A stretch of 64,000 nucleotides of DNA from Tetragonia tetragonoides. Taxonomy: Eukaryota; Streptophyta; Magnoliopsida; Caryophyllales; Aizoaceae. The stretch covers positions 35,626,766 to 35,690,765 of the forward strand of contig CM076147.1 in assembly GCA_038025085.1 (NCBI GenBank), in the 5' to 3' direction. Made by a program: the position numbers and the translations under genes. Below, in pieces: positions 8,311 to 18,514 of the stretch (position 1 is the stretch's first letter; the number at the start of each line of letters is the position of its first letter). Under the pieces are notes generated by a model. That model worked only from the letters and a program-made list of their open reading frames with translations, searched no databases and had not been told where the DNA came from.

Positions 8311-11300
8311 CTAGCTAGATACGGTTGTTCCATCATCTAACTGATCTGTATTTGGGTTATTGTACTTGTACATCGTAGCGCAAATGAGGAAGTAGCCGAA
8401 GTTCAAAGCTGCAACCACGAAAAGCACCCAACACACATTGTCTACTCTTCCATGATTTATATCATTTGGCAACCAGGAAGTCACTCTACCCACCAAATCT
8501 ATAAATGCTGAACCCAAATAATACCCAGCTGCAATATGCAATGATATCATGGCAGTTGAGGTACTCCTCAATTTATAAGGAAATTGTTGGTAGAACAACG
8601 ACACTTCCGCGGGGAAATAAAATCCCTCTCCAATACCGATTATGGCTAATGGAATTATTAACCATAACGCAGACAATGGCGCTATTGCATTCGCAGCAGA
8701 TTGTTCCATCAAATGGTTGGTCTTGACTAAGTTAAGTCGTTTACGTTCAATTAGAGCAAAACCTATCATAGCAAGAATGTTCATGACATGACCTACTCCG
8801 ATGCTTTGTATGTATGTCAAGTTTCGGCCTGTAAGCTTCTTGTATGTTGGATAGATGCATCGATCGAGGGTAGATGTAGTGATGACGACGAAGAAAAGGA
8901 TAACAACCACGAAAGTCCCTGCCGGAATTTTGAAATGAGATCCTATGCTTCGGTCCATGACTAATGCTAATAGCACTGTCAAGCTCATAGTAACTCCTGT
9001 TACGGTGCTTAGAATAATGCAACTTGACCATAATGGCATCATTTTGATTAGCTTCTTAAGATCCTCTACTTCTTCAACTGTACATAAGCTCCATGATTTA
9101 GTGTCTTGTTCTTGTTCATTACCTCTGTTTATCAATGCTGCCCTGTTCAAGAATCTAAGAAGAAGTTGCAAATTAGTATTACCATATATGTAAAACATTA
9201 ATTATATTGACAATTATTGATCCTAAAACAATTGGCAAATTTGGGACAAAATTGGCTAAGCACATACCTTAGACTCTTACTAGGGGCTTCATATGATGAT
9301 ATGTTTGAATTTTGTCGTTCGTAATGATAACAAGTTTCTTCATCTACTAGCTGTTTCAATTTCATCTTCCGGATGGCCGCAACAAAAACCCGTGCAATGC
9401 TAGTAAAAGGGCTTCCTTGAGATGGAATTCTTCGATACATTAGTGATCCAGACACAAATAGGATGACCGCGATCACACTGAAAACGAGAGCAATGACATA
9501 GGCAATGACCCAACTCACACTGTCTTCGAGATAAACAAGAAGGATGTAGCTTATCGTCCCACCAAGATATAGGGTGAAGGCGAACCAATTGAAGAAGCTT
9601 GCTTGATGTTTAGGCTTATTGAGTTGATCCGCACCCATGGTTCCGAGAATGAAGCGAGTTCCTCCGAGGCCAAGGGTGGCTAGTGAAAGGGATATGTATA
9701 GAAAGGAGTACTGAAAGGTTGTTGGCTGTACACATATGGTGTTGTTAGAGGCACATGGAGGTGGCCTTAGGGACTGGATCGTAACTATGAAGGTGAACAT
9801 AATCACTGCCTGAAAATTTACATGAAACTACTTCAAGTAAATGTGCTACAATATTGATAACATATTAAGAGAAAGTATTGCGTGCAATTCTGCAGTACCA
9901 CCATTAACCATATCATATTGCATAGTATCCATTAAATTTCGAGTGGCCTGGAAATTGAGATGCATCATGTATGGAAATTGTTCAAAATTTCTGCAATTTG
10001 TTCTGGTTTTCCCCTATTACAACTTTAGGGGGGGGGGGGGGGGGGAAACACTACTCCCTCCCTCCATAATATAGGTCGTTTAAGTTTTTTTCACACGAAT
10101 TAAGAAAGTTACTTCATCCGTTTCAGATAAATGTATACATTTACTTTTTCACGGTCTCCAATGCACTACTTTGACCTTGAATATTTGTATTTAAATGAAG
10201 GGGGCAAAAACACTACTCCCTCCGTCCATAATATAGGTCGTTTAAGTTTTTTGCACACGAATTAAGAAAGTTACTCCCTCCGTTTCAGATAAATGTATAC
10301 ATTTATTTTTTCACGGTCTCCAATGCACTACTTTGACCTTGAATATTTGTATTTAAATGAAGATAAAAATTTTTAAAAATTTGATTTTCCGAAAGTACTT
10401 TTGAAAATGAATCCAACCATTGTTCTTTTACATTGTGAATCCTTATATTTTTTCTTAAATTAATGGTCAAAGTTTTTAAACTTTGACTTTCAAAAAACAA
10501 ATGTATACATTTATCTGAAACTTTAACTATTAAATAGTCTCAATTCTAGCAAAAATAATTAAAAACTTGACTAGTTTACCCCTTGACTTTAGAATTAGCA
10601 AAGAAAGTGAGCAATTAATGAAGTAATGTGAAACAAGGGTAGAATGCGTAACAAATAATAAATGCTTTGTTGGAACTCTAAAATGACTTACAATATGGGA
10701 AAAATTCCAATCTTCTAAAACGACTTATATTGTGGGACGGGGGGAGTAGGAACTTAGTAAGTGACACAATTGCGTAACATGTAATTAGGTTATATCGCTC
10801 AAATAAGTCTAAAAGTTGATCGGAAGATAGATTTAGGGGGGTCCTGAATCTTTTTTAATTATTAAATCTATTAGGGATACTGAGTAAGTGTGGTTCATGG
10901 TAAACTTAACGGAATTTTAGCCAAATTTTTTTAGATAATTAATTATTAATTTATCTTATAAATTTTTTAGTTGGTATAGCATGTGGGAATTAAACAATGA
11001 ACATAGACCAAGTGGGACCTAAGAAACAACAAGAAATCTTGATATCTAAGGGTTTTTTTTTTATTTTATTTTAATCTGATATGTACTAATATCACTAACA
11101 TCAAAGAAAGGTAGATAAAACAGTGTTCAGAAAAAGGGTTATAAAACAGTGTCCAAAAAAAAAAGGTTGATAAAATAATTTGATTAATTCTCCTTTTCAA
11201 ATTTCTTCTTTCCACGTACTTACGAATATAAAAAAATATATGAAAATTTATAAAGTAAAAATATTATAATTTAATTTATTTTAATGATATTTTTAAAATA

Positions 11301-13510
11301 TTAAATATTTATAATTTTTGTAGTTATAAATTATAGTTAACTATGTTTAAAATATCGTTATGAAGACCGTGAAAAGTAAATAATAATAAAGGGAGGGAAG
11401 TATATGAAGTGGCCTGGTCCAGCAGATAAGCACCAGAGGCTGTGACAATTAGGCACTCACTTCAGTGGGCTAAAAAGTAAGGTGGTTGCACCTGCGACCT
11501 GCACATCCACTTTGATTTATTTTCCTTGGTCCAGCTCCCAGCTCCAACAACAGCTCCCACATCCTCAATAATTTTGGTTTCCATGCGTATTTCCCATTAT
11601 GTAATAGTGCCCCATTGTCCTAGATCTATATATGGTGAGAACTCAAAAGTATGGGCAATGATTTTTCCAAGGCACTCGAGTCGCTAGCCATTAGAGCCAG
11701 GCGACGTTGACTCCCTTCTAATTTGTTTTCTTAACACATTGGGTTTTTTTGTTTTTTCCACTTATTATAAAATAGAATTAGTTTTAATTTAGTTTAATGA
11801 TTACCAATTTAGTGACATATTTTTTTTCTTTTACATTACTATTTATGTTGGCGGTGTTCAGTTCAGTTCAGTTTAAAAAAATACATCATTCCTTCTAACT
11901 TTATGTGAAATTCCGCCTAACTTTATGTAATCCAATTAAGTCTCTCAAAAGTGCCCAAAAAATATACTCCATCTATTTCAAGATAAAGATAGCTCAACCG
12001 TTTGTGCAAACAAATTAAGAAATCTATTTCAATCTTATCAAAAAGAAAAGGAAAAATGGATGTGAATAATCCCACATTTGGGCGGTCGTACAAGAATAAT
12101 CCCACAAATGACTTTCGCCCTAAATGATCCCACAAATTAACGGCGTTAACACGGGTGGATTAAATGAAGACGGAGTTAACTTTCCGTTAACTCCTCCATC
12201 TTCACCACTGACTCACCCTTCTCTCTCTTCTTTATTGCCGCCATTAATGGCGAAAGACGGAGCTTGATGGCGGCAAAAATCGAGCTCGACGCCGACGATA
12301 TGTCCACCTAAGTTTATCACAATACCTTGTAATTGGAACGTCGATGGTAAAATAGCATAGGTTTCATCGGTAGGGACAAATAAAGTAATCTCAGCCCCAC
12401 CTTCATCTTCTTTAAATTCATCAATAACCCGAGACGCCCCAACATTAAAATCATGATTGTCGATTAATGCTTTGGTGGAGTCTGAGAGATATGAGTATTG
12501 TGATAGGATTAAGTGGACATATCACCGGCGTCAAGATCATTCGCAGCCATTGAGCTCCGTCTTTCGCCATTACTGGCAGTAATAAAGAGGAGAGAGAATG
12601 GTGAGTGGGTGAGTGGGTGGTGAAGATGGAGGAGTTAACGGCATGTTAACACCGTTTTTATTTAATCCACCCGCGTTAACACCGTTAATTTGTGGGATTA
12701 TTCTGGGCTTAAGTCATTTGTGAGATTATTCTTGTACGACCACTCAAATATGAGATTATTCACATCCATTTTTCCAAAAGAAAAGTTGTAATGGGCTAAT
12801 TTATTCTTTGAGAAATTAATAAGATAATATGAAACAATGATGAGGTAAAACCCAATAAATGTCATGTTGGACTTCTTAAACGACTTATACTACTCCTGTA
12901 TTATAGAACGGAGGGAGTACTAGATAACGAGACTGAATCTTGAAGTAGCTAGTTACCAGTACTTACCACTAATGAAACGATAGACGAAACGAGAATAACA
13001 GTGAAGGCACCAAGACTTGAATCAGCTGCAATGGCGGCGAAGAAGGGGAAAAAGTTGATAAATCCACTGAAAATATTATTGATTTGAGCAGCTGGGATGT
13101 TCTTAATGTTGAACTCGGTGATCAGGAACACTATTAAGTTGGAATACCAAGCTCCTGATGCGATTGTTGTTCCCAAACTTGTCCCTATAATTAATAAGTA
13201 ATCTTAATTTGATTAGATAAAGTCCCCATAATTATGCATAACAATAGCATATGGTAATATAAAAAAAAGGGTAATCCATTATAATCCAATAAATAAACAA
13301 GATAATAATAATCGCTATCAAGCAGAGCTCAAAACTCCTTATCATAAAACAGAGTACCAGCAGAGAGAGAGAGAGAGAGAGACCGAGTATTAATAGGGAA
13401 GCTATCCAACCGCCTTTGCCGCTGGAGAATTTCTTTGTGTCTACTCCGTCAGTCTCCATTTGGTTGAATTGTTTCTCTTCCCCCTCTAGAGATTTTGTGG
13501 AACTCTCCAT
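8311..13510 (-). CDS. NPF (NRT1/PTR family, NPF2-like) transporter, copy 2
   Basis: This is a proton-coupled or facilitative nitrate/peptide-type membrane transporter of the MFS fold. Exons by eye: 13384-13510, 12967-13184, 9268-9809 and 8311-9154, all with GT/AG borders and phases 1, 0, 2, giving 576 aa (usual NPF length 550-600). Landmarks: KGGWIASLLILG (before helix 1), EFNIKNIPAAQINNIFSG, LGLGGTRFILGTMGADQLNKPKHQ, SLRFLNRAALI and WLPNDINHGRVDNVCW. The last two blocks resemble the Arabidopsis NPF2/NAXT group. The E-x-x-E-R/K proton-coupling motif of helix 1 is not present (SGAWYSNLIVFLI instead). The 3.2-kb intron 2 is inflated by MITEs. Start ATG at 13510 is the first after the TATA-proximal region. 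Plasma membrane or vacuolar location cannot be decided from sequence. Confidence 0.88.
10028..10370. repeat. G18 run and a 162-bp partial tandem duplication
   Basis: A homopolymer of 18 G at 10028-10045 is followed by ACACTACTCCCTCC. About 162 bases later (GGGGGCAAAAACACTACTCCCTCC, 10198-10222) the same MITE end starts again. The stretches 10051-10190 and 10213-10352 are nearly identical, including the nested TTTCAGATAAATGTATACATTT motif. This looks like a local duplication of the left part of the nested MITE pair described next. Confidence 0.75.
10216..10746. mobile_element. Stowaway-type MITE with a second Stowaway-like MITE nested at 10274-10523
   Basis: The outer element has ends CTCCCTCCGTCCATAATATA and, at 10730-10746, a reverse complement CTCCCCCCGTCCCACAATAT, bordered by TA (10214-10215 and 10747-10748). 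The inner one starts CTCCCTCCGTTTCAGATAAA at 10274 and ends with the inverted ATTTATCTGAAAC (10511-10521), again at TA. Stowaway/Tc1-mariner MITEs insert at TA. Both sit in intron 2 of NPF copy 2. Confidence 0.75.
10747..11966. other. Intron 2 of NPF copy 2, no feature recognised
   Basis: AT-rich intronic sequence with several T and A runs. No open frame of note, no terminal repeats and no splice-flanked coding block seen. Confidence 0.5.
12050..12775. mobile_element. Pack-MULE (Mutator-like element) carrying a fasciclin-like gene piece
   Basis: Long inverted ends start GGAAAAATGGATGTGAATAA on both sides and stay similar for more than 100 bp (GTCGTACAAGAATAAT, CACAAATTAACGG, GTTAAC). A perfect 9-bp duplication AAAAGAAAA lies at 12041-12049 and 12776-12784, the size expected for Mutator. 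Further in, the arms again mirror each other (GACGCCGACGATATGTCCAC near 12290 and GTGGACATATCACCGGCGTC near 12530), so the element is almost a complete foldback. The loop region holds a fragment of a fasciclin (FAS1) domain gene. It sits in intron 2 of NPF copy 2, inside a Stowaway MITE. Confidence 0.85.
12328..12491 (-). pseudogene. Captured FAS1 (fasciclin-like arabinogalactan protein) gene fragment
   Basis: The minus strand is open for about 55 codons and reads YLSDSTKALIDNHDFNVGAS, then VIDEFKEDEGGAEITLFVPT, then DETYAILPSTFQLQG. The signature I-T-L-F-V-P-T-D-x-x-F/Y-x-x-L-P is the core of the FAS1 adhesion domain in plant fasciclin-like arabinogalactan proteins, normally cell-wall or GPI-anchored. 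Here only part of one domain is present, with no signal peptide, inside a Mutator-type element. It is a gene fragment picked up by the transposon rather than a gene. Confidence 0.75.
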
Positions 13511-13545
13511 TGTGCGACCCTTGATGATACATTTTTAATCTTGGT

Positions 13546-13553
13546 CTTATATA
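13546..13553 (-). promoter_or_regulatory. TATA box of NPF copy 2
   Basis: The minus strand reads TATATAAG, 36 bases upstream of the ATG at 13510 and in the same relative place as TATAAATG in copies 3 and 4. The short spacing implies a very short 5' UTR. A further ATG at 13531-13533 lies between TATA and the start and is probably at or before the transcription start. Confidence 0.55.
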
Positions 13554-14479
13554 GACTAAAAGAACAAGCAAAATAAACAGCACATGATACATGCATTATA
13601 AAGGCTCTGTTTGGAAAAGAAAAAAAACCAACAATTTTTGGAATACACTAAAACTCATACATGAGGCGTGATAATTGTGACCAAAAAAGTGATACATCCG
13701 TACATGAAAATTGATACTTTTAGACAAAAAAAAGTAATATCTCATACACAATACTGTCTCAGATGAGTTTTTAGTGTGCACTACTTTACTTTTTGACTGG
13801 GGTCAATATGCTAATTTTAGTGCCTTGTAAATAACTTTTTAAATTAAAAACATGCTCAAAAGATGACCTTTTTAAGTTAACGGTTTGGTTCAATACTTGT
13901 GTATAAGTACAAATAATACATTGATAATAACAATGAACTCGTATCCTTAGATGTTATTTTATGTATTTAAATAACTAACAACTAATTTACCCAGACCAAA
14001 CATTTTTCTTTTGATAAAGACAATTAACAACTACTGTTCTCCCCAACTTATTTTTGTTTATTTCTGTTTATTTCAGCAAACTTTAACAAACTTCAACAAA
14101 TTTAAACAAACTTCAGCAAATTTCAACAAAGTTAAACAAACCAATATACAAACGAGTTATAAAAAACACTTGAATCAACAAGATTCAACAAAAATAAACA
14201 AAGTTCAACGAAGTTCAACAAAGTTAAATAAAGTTAAATAAAGTTCAACAAAGTTCAACGAAAGTCAACAAAGTTCAACAAAAATAAATTTTCAGTAATA
14301 AATATAAACGTTTTTCAGTCGGGGAGAACAGACCCTTAAGCTAATTCAATTGACGGCTAACAGATGACATTTAATTACCAAGCATGGACTTTATTAGTTT
14401 CGCGCGCGCCAACGAAATTAGAAACCTCTGAATAGACAATTGCTTGTTGAGGATACAAAAACAGAGAGCCTCCTGGAAC

Positions 14480-15100
14480 ATGCCTACCTCGACAAAACCG
14501 CCACCTTCCGACCCCCCTAACCACCCAGATCCACCGCCTCATCCTCCTCCTCTGCCATTTTCGTCCACTTCTCAAGCCATTCCTCTTGCTTGTTTTACTG
14601 TTAATCACTCTTGCCCCTTCCCCTCAGTTCAAGTAATTGATTCCCTTAATATTATGTCAAACCCTAACCGCCCAATTTCATCAATGATTTGGCCAAATCA
14701 GCTCAAATATGGTCCAATTAGTTATAATCATCCATTATTAAGATCGTCCATAAGCCCAACTTGTCAATCAATTGATTATACATGGGCCAGATTTTATACA
14801 AGACTTCAATTGAATAAAACTACTGTTGTTTATGGGATAATTAACTCCATTGGTTCTGCATCTTTTACAACTGGCGTCCTATTGCTGAATCAAAGTGGTG
14901 ATTTTCAGAAAATCCATCACAAATGGCAGAGGAATATCTTCGGTGGATCACAAACCTCTTCTCCTTCAGACACATCAGGTTTTTTCTTTCCTCCCTCCCT
15001 CTCCTTCACCTCCCTAGAGCTACGGCTAGCTAAGTCTATTTTTTGTTGGTTATACTTTCCCAGATGCTGTCTAATTTGGATGTTTACTCTAGTTTCATAA
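14480..15100 (+). CDS. Unassigned 206-aa frame in the LINE 5' region (ORF0 candidate)
   Basis: The frame starts MPTSTKPPPSDPPNHPDPPP, only 24 bases inside the element, and stays open for 206 codons. It has a Pro-rich N terminus, a middle part (SIDYTWARFYTRLQLNKTTV, then VVYGIINSIGSASFTTGVLL) and a Ser/Phe-rich end. I do not recognise a domain. A GT-rich T-tract follows TSSPSDTSG at about 14980, so the coding part might end there in a spliced form. It could be an ORF0-like leader product, part of a captured host exon, or chance. Confidence 0.35.
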   Translation: MPTSTKPPPSDPPNHPDPPPHPPPLPFSSTSQAIPLACFTVNHSCPFPSVQVIDSLNIMSNPNRPISSMIWPNQLKYGPISYNHPLLRSSISPTCQSIDYTWARFYTRLQLNKTTVVYGIINSIGSASFTTGVLLLNQSGDFQKIHHKWQRNIFGGSQTSSPSDTSGFFFPPSLSFTSLELRLAKSIFCWLYFPRCCLIWMFTLVS

Positions 15101-15418
15101 CATGTCATGATTTTGATACCTTTTCGATTCGTCGCACAAGTTACTGTAGCACCGCTAAACATAAGACACCTTTGTTGCTCTGCAAATTTATCCTTTTTGG
15201 TGGCTGGTGTTTATTTGTGTGCATGTTGTTACTTCAGATTATAATGGATTATGTAATTGACACGTTAGTTTTACTCATGCATTTGGCATTTTTGCAAAGT
15301 GTTGTTCACTGGTTGCTTAGATATCTATAAGTATAATCTTGTTTTCCTCTTTTTGGTTCATCCCTGTGCCTTCTGTTTACGTACTTCCCTACTGTCTTCT
15401 TTAAGCTGTGATCTTGCT

Positions 15419-17072
15419 ATGTCTTCAGTGCCCTCTGCCCCCCAAACCCCACCAATATCCGACAATGCCACTCATATCCAACCCTGTCCAAATACCAATT
15501 GTGTTCATATTGCCCAACCTTCAGCCCATCACCATGAATATCGATGCGATAGTAGAGTTGGATGTAATGCAGGTCTCCCCGCCAATGCCTCTTACTCCAA
15601 TGTTGTCAAACTCGGAATGGGAGATCACTCTCTCAGTGTTGATCCCAGTATCCAACCTGGACATGGCAATCAACATACTGACCCTGAATTTCAGAATTGT
15701 CCTCCCGTAAATGAGCAAGCTGCTAAAGATACAACTCCTTCTCCATCGACTCTCCAGGAGCTAATGAAGGAATTCAAATCTCTGTGTTTGATTGGTAAGA
15801 TTTGGGGTGACAACCTTTCTCTTGCCTCTATTTCTGCTAAACTAAAAAATGACTGGAAATATGTCAAAGGCGAGGTTACTTTCTTGGATATGGGTAATCA
15901 CTGGGTACTTATTCGCTTTGCTAATGTGGATGATAAAACCTTTGTCTGGATTAATAGGCATTCGTTTGTGCAGGGTCTTAATTTTGTGCTTCTCCCTTGG
16001 CAAACTTTTTTTAACCCTTATGAACAAGCAATAACTCGTATAGACCAATGGATTAAAATTCCCCTCCTCCCTTGGGTGTTTTGGGATGAGGATTGGCTTA
16101 GAGATTTATTTAGTCCTTTTGATTCTCTGTTCAAACTTGACGAGTATACTTTATTGAGGAAAAAAATTAAATTTGCTCGTATTTGTGTCAATATTGATAT
16201 CACGAAACCGTTGCCTGGGGGTATTTCTGTTAGCTATGATGGTTTTAAGCGTGATTTTTGTCTTGAATATGAAGGTTTGCATGAGATTTGTGCTTTGTGT
16301 GGTGAGAATACACATAAATTAGATGAGTGTCCACGTAAAACTAAACCTACAAATATAGAGGTTGTTGTCCAACGATTTGGCTCTAGTCAACCTTTTGAAG
16401 GCACTCCTGCTCACGATACTACTGACCCTCAAAATACTACCTCTGTGAATGATAAATGGATTACTGTTTTCACTAAAAGAAAGACCTGTTCTGTGAACCT
16501 CTCAAGCAAAAAAAAACTTTAATGTTACCATAAACAACCCCCATAATGAGGCGGGGCCATCCATGACTTATCACAATCCTACTGAAGCTTCTCTGTCAAT
16601 AAGTAGCCCGTTACCTGTCCACCAAGCTTTTGAAGGCCAAGGTTTGAACTTCCCTAATCCCTTTCAACCCTTGGTTACTTTTGCTGAAAGTGATGAGAAT
16701 ATACAACACCATTTTCCGGAAACAGCTGCCCATAATGATGAAGCACAGAAGCAATTGATTGCTATGACCTCCACAGCAGATCCTACTCACGCGGTTCAAC
16801 CTCAGACTACATCAATGGAGCATGTTTTTGAACCTGTTAATTCAGGAATAATTCTGGCGAACATGGCAGCAAACTCTAACGAAGATGAATCAGACTTTCC
16901 TCTTTGGTGTGGTGAGAATCTGGATGATCTTGATGATATGGAGGATGATCTTGGCGATGAATTCTTGGATGCCAATGACATTGATCGTATGTCAGAATCC
17001 ATGGACTCGAGCAAGCGTCGCCGTATCGATGATTCCCTTGACTCTGCTTCGTCCTTACCTCCTACTATTTAA
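15419..17072 (+). pseudogene. LINE ORF1 (DUF4283 and CCHC zinc knuckle), one frameshift
   Basis: ORF1 of plant LINEs is an RNA-binding chaperone that forms the particle with ORF2. The start MSSVPSAPQTPPISDN (15419) is chosen because no coding similarity is visible before it. The DUF4283 block (LIGKIWGDNLSLASISAKLK, WVLIRFANVDDKTFVW, PWVFWDEDWLRDLFSP) is followed by a zinc knuckle C-x2-C-x4-H-x4-C (CALCGENTHKLDEC) at about residue 287. The frame is broken once in an A9 run near 16510-16518 and continues as FNVTINNPHNEAGPSMTYHN to an acidic tail (DDLDDMEDDLGDEFLD) with a basic SKRRR motif. Otherwise it is intact. Confidence 0.85.
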
Positions 17073-17074
17073 TT

Positions 17075-18514
17075 ATGATGGTTTATGATCTTATGGTCTT
17101 GTTTCTGTTTTCTGTTTTCTGTATGTTTCAGCTTTACTTCGATTTCTGGGGTATGTTGCTTAGGTGTTTGCTGTATCCCTCTATCTTAAACAGGGACATG
17201 GATGATTCTGACTCTTTTAGTGCTCTTTGCTGTGTACTACGCGGGTCAGCATCACTAAGGGTTCCCCCTCCCAAGGTTGCCAGCTATATCATCCTTTCTG
17301 GGTGCACTTGGTGTTCCGTGGAAAATTTTGGTTTTGTTTTGTTTAGGGTGAAAAATGGAACCTTGTTTCGGCTTGGTTGTATATGTACTGGCTCTGAACT
17401 TAGGATAGTTTGTCCTCTCAGTTGTACTGGTAATATGGTGCTTACACCAATCAAAAGTATTGTATTATATGATAGTCTACTCTATGTAACATCCATGTTC
17501 AGTCTTAATATGAATGGTAGTTTGTATGTGTACTATATATATCTTTCCCAGTGCATTCTGACCTTGGATAAAATATTGCTATGGACTTTTCTCCCAATGT
17601 ACCGTTGCCCTAAATGGGAGCCCTTCCCAACCAATGTTCCGTTTATTGCATTTAGGAAAAATTTTATGTCAAAATATCAGGCTCAAGAGGTTTTTCTAGA
17701 CCTCCCTTGTCTCTTCCTTCACTTGTTACATAGGGAACTAACAACTCTGTGGAGTAGCTCTCGCCAGACTGGATGGTATTATGTTTATTTACTCACTTTG
17801 ACTGGATGGTGCTATGTTTATTTATCCACTTTGTATCTTTTGATGACTGTTGAGAAAATAAAGGCATGGCTCATTTCGTACTTTTGCCTTTCAATCAAAT
17901 GGGATGGCTTAGAACTCTTTCTTATGATCTTTATTACCAACACGTATATTCGGCATTATAATAGCACATGGTTATGTCCTAGCTACTTGTGTTTTTCCTG
18001 CATTCCAGATATTTGTTTTTCCAAAAGATATTCTAACTCTCTGTTGTGCATTTTACATGCCCAGCTTCCTACAGATCATATTTGCTTCAGATTTCTTTGC
18101 CCAAGTAAGCTCCGAGTCTCAAGAGGATTTTCTAACTCTTTGTTGTGCAGTTCACAAGCCCAGTTCTCTACAGAGCATCAAGTGCAAGATCTTTGCGATC
18201 ATTGTTTTTGTAACAATCAGACATGTATTCATTACAGTTGGATTATTTTTACTTATCATTCCCATGGAACGGAGATTATTCTCCTCAATTTTTTGAGAAT
18301 ACTCATTCAATTCTCACATGGACTTGCTTCGAGCTCCTTTTTTTATTTGTATACTCCTTTACAAAGGAGTTGTCTTCTGTTCTGTATAAAACAGAGGTGC
18401 AATTACTTTTTCATGGCACATATTGATAGACTTGTTGGAAACAACCCGTCCTCACAGATGGTCATTGCATGGAGGCCGTGGAGGCTAATTATTCTTCATA
18501 GTTATATCCCATGA
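17075..18514 (+). CDS. 479-codon stop-free frame between LINE ORF1 and ORF2
   Basis: It begins with an ATG two bases after the ORF1 stop and ends in a TGA that overlaps the ORF2 ATG (ATGA, 18511-18514). The product would be hydrophobic and rich in Cys, Leu, Phe and Tyr, with no domain I recognise; two internal repeats are visible (TGWYYVYLLTL / TGWCYVYLSTL, and SNSLLC...AQ). The strand is pyrimidine-rich, which lowers stop frequency but hardly enough for 479 codons. It may serve to carry ribosomes to ORF2 rather than to make a useful protein, or it may encode an unknown membrane-type protein. Confidence 0.4.
   Translation: MMVYDLMVLFLFSVFCMFQLYFDFWGMLLRCLLYPSILNRDMDDSDSFSALCCVLRGSASLRVPPPKVASYIILSGCTWCSVENFGFVLFRVKNGTLFRLGCICTGSELRIVCPLSCTGNMVLTPIKSIVLYDSLLYVTSMFSLNMNGSLYVYYIYLSQCILTLDKILLWTFLPMYRCPKWEPFPTNVPFIAFRKNFMSKYQAQEVFLDLPCLFLHLLHRELTTLWSSSRQTGWYYVYLLTLTGWCYVYLSTLYLLMTVEKIKAWLISYFCLSIKWDGLELFLMIFITNTYIRHYNSTWLCPSYLCFSCIPDICFSKRYSNSLLCILHAQLPTDHICFRFLCPSKLRVSRGFSNSLLCSSQAQFSTEHQVQDLCDHCFCNNQTCIHYSWIIFTYHSHGTEIILLNFLRILIQFSHGLASSSFFYLYTPLQRSCLLFCIKQRCNYFFMAHIDRLVGNNPSSQMVIAWRPWRLIILHSYIP

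Larger units (their letters stand above)
11967..12917. mobile_element. Stowaway-type MITE split by a Mutator-like element
   Basis: The left end CTCCATCTATTTCAAGATAA (11967) and the right end CTCCCTCCGTTCTATAATAC (reverse complement of 12898-12917) are inverted copies bordered by TA (11965-11966 and 12918-12919). Removing the MULE and one 9-bp duplicate leaves a 216-bp MITE of the same type as the outer element at 10216-10746 (shared right end AACGACTTATA). Confidence 0.7.
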
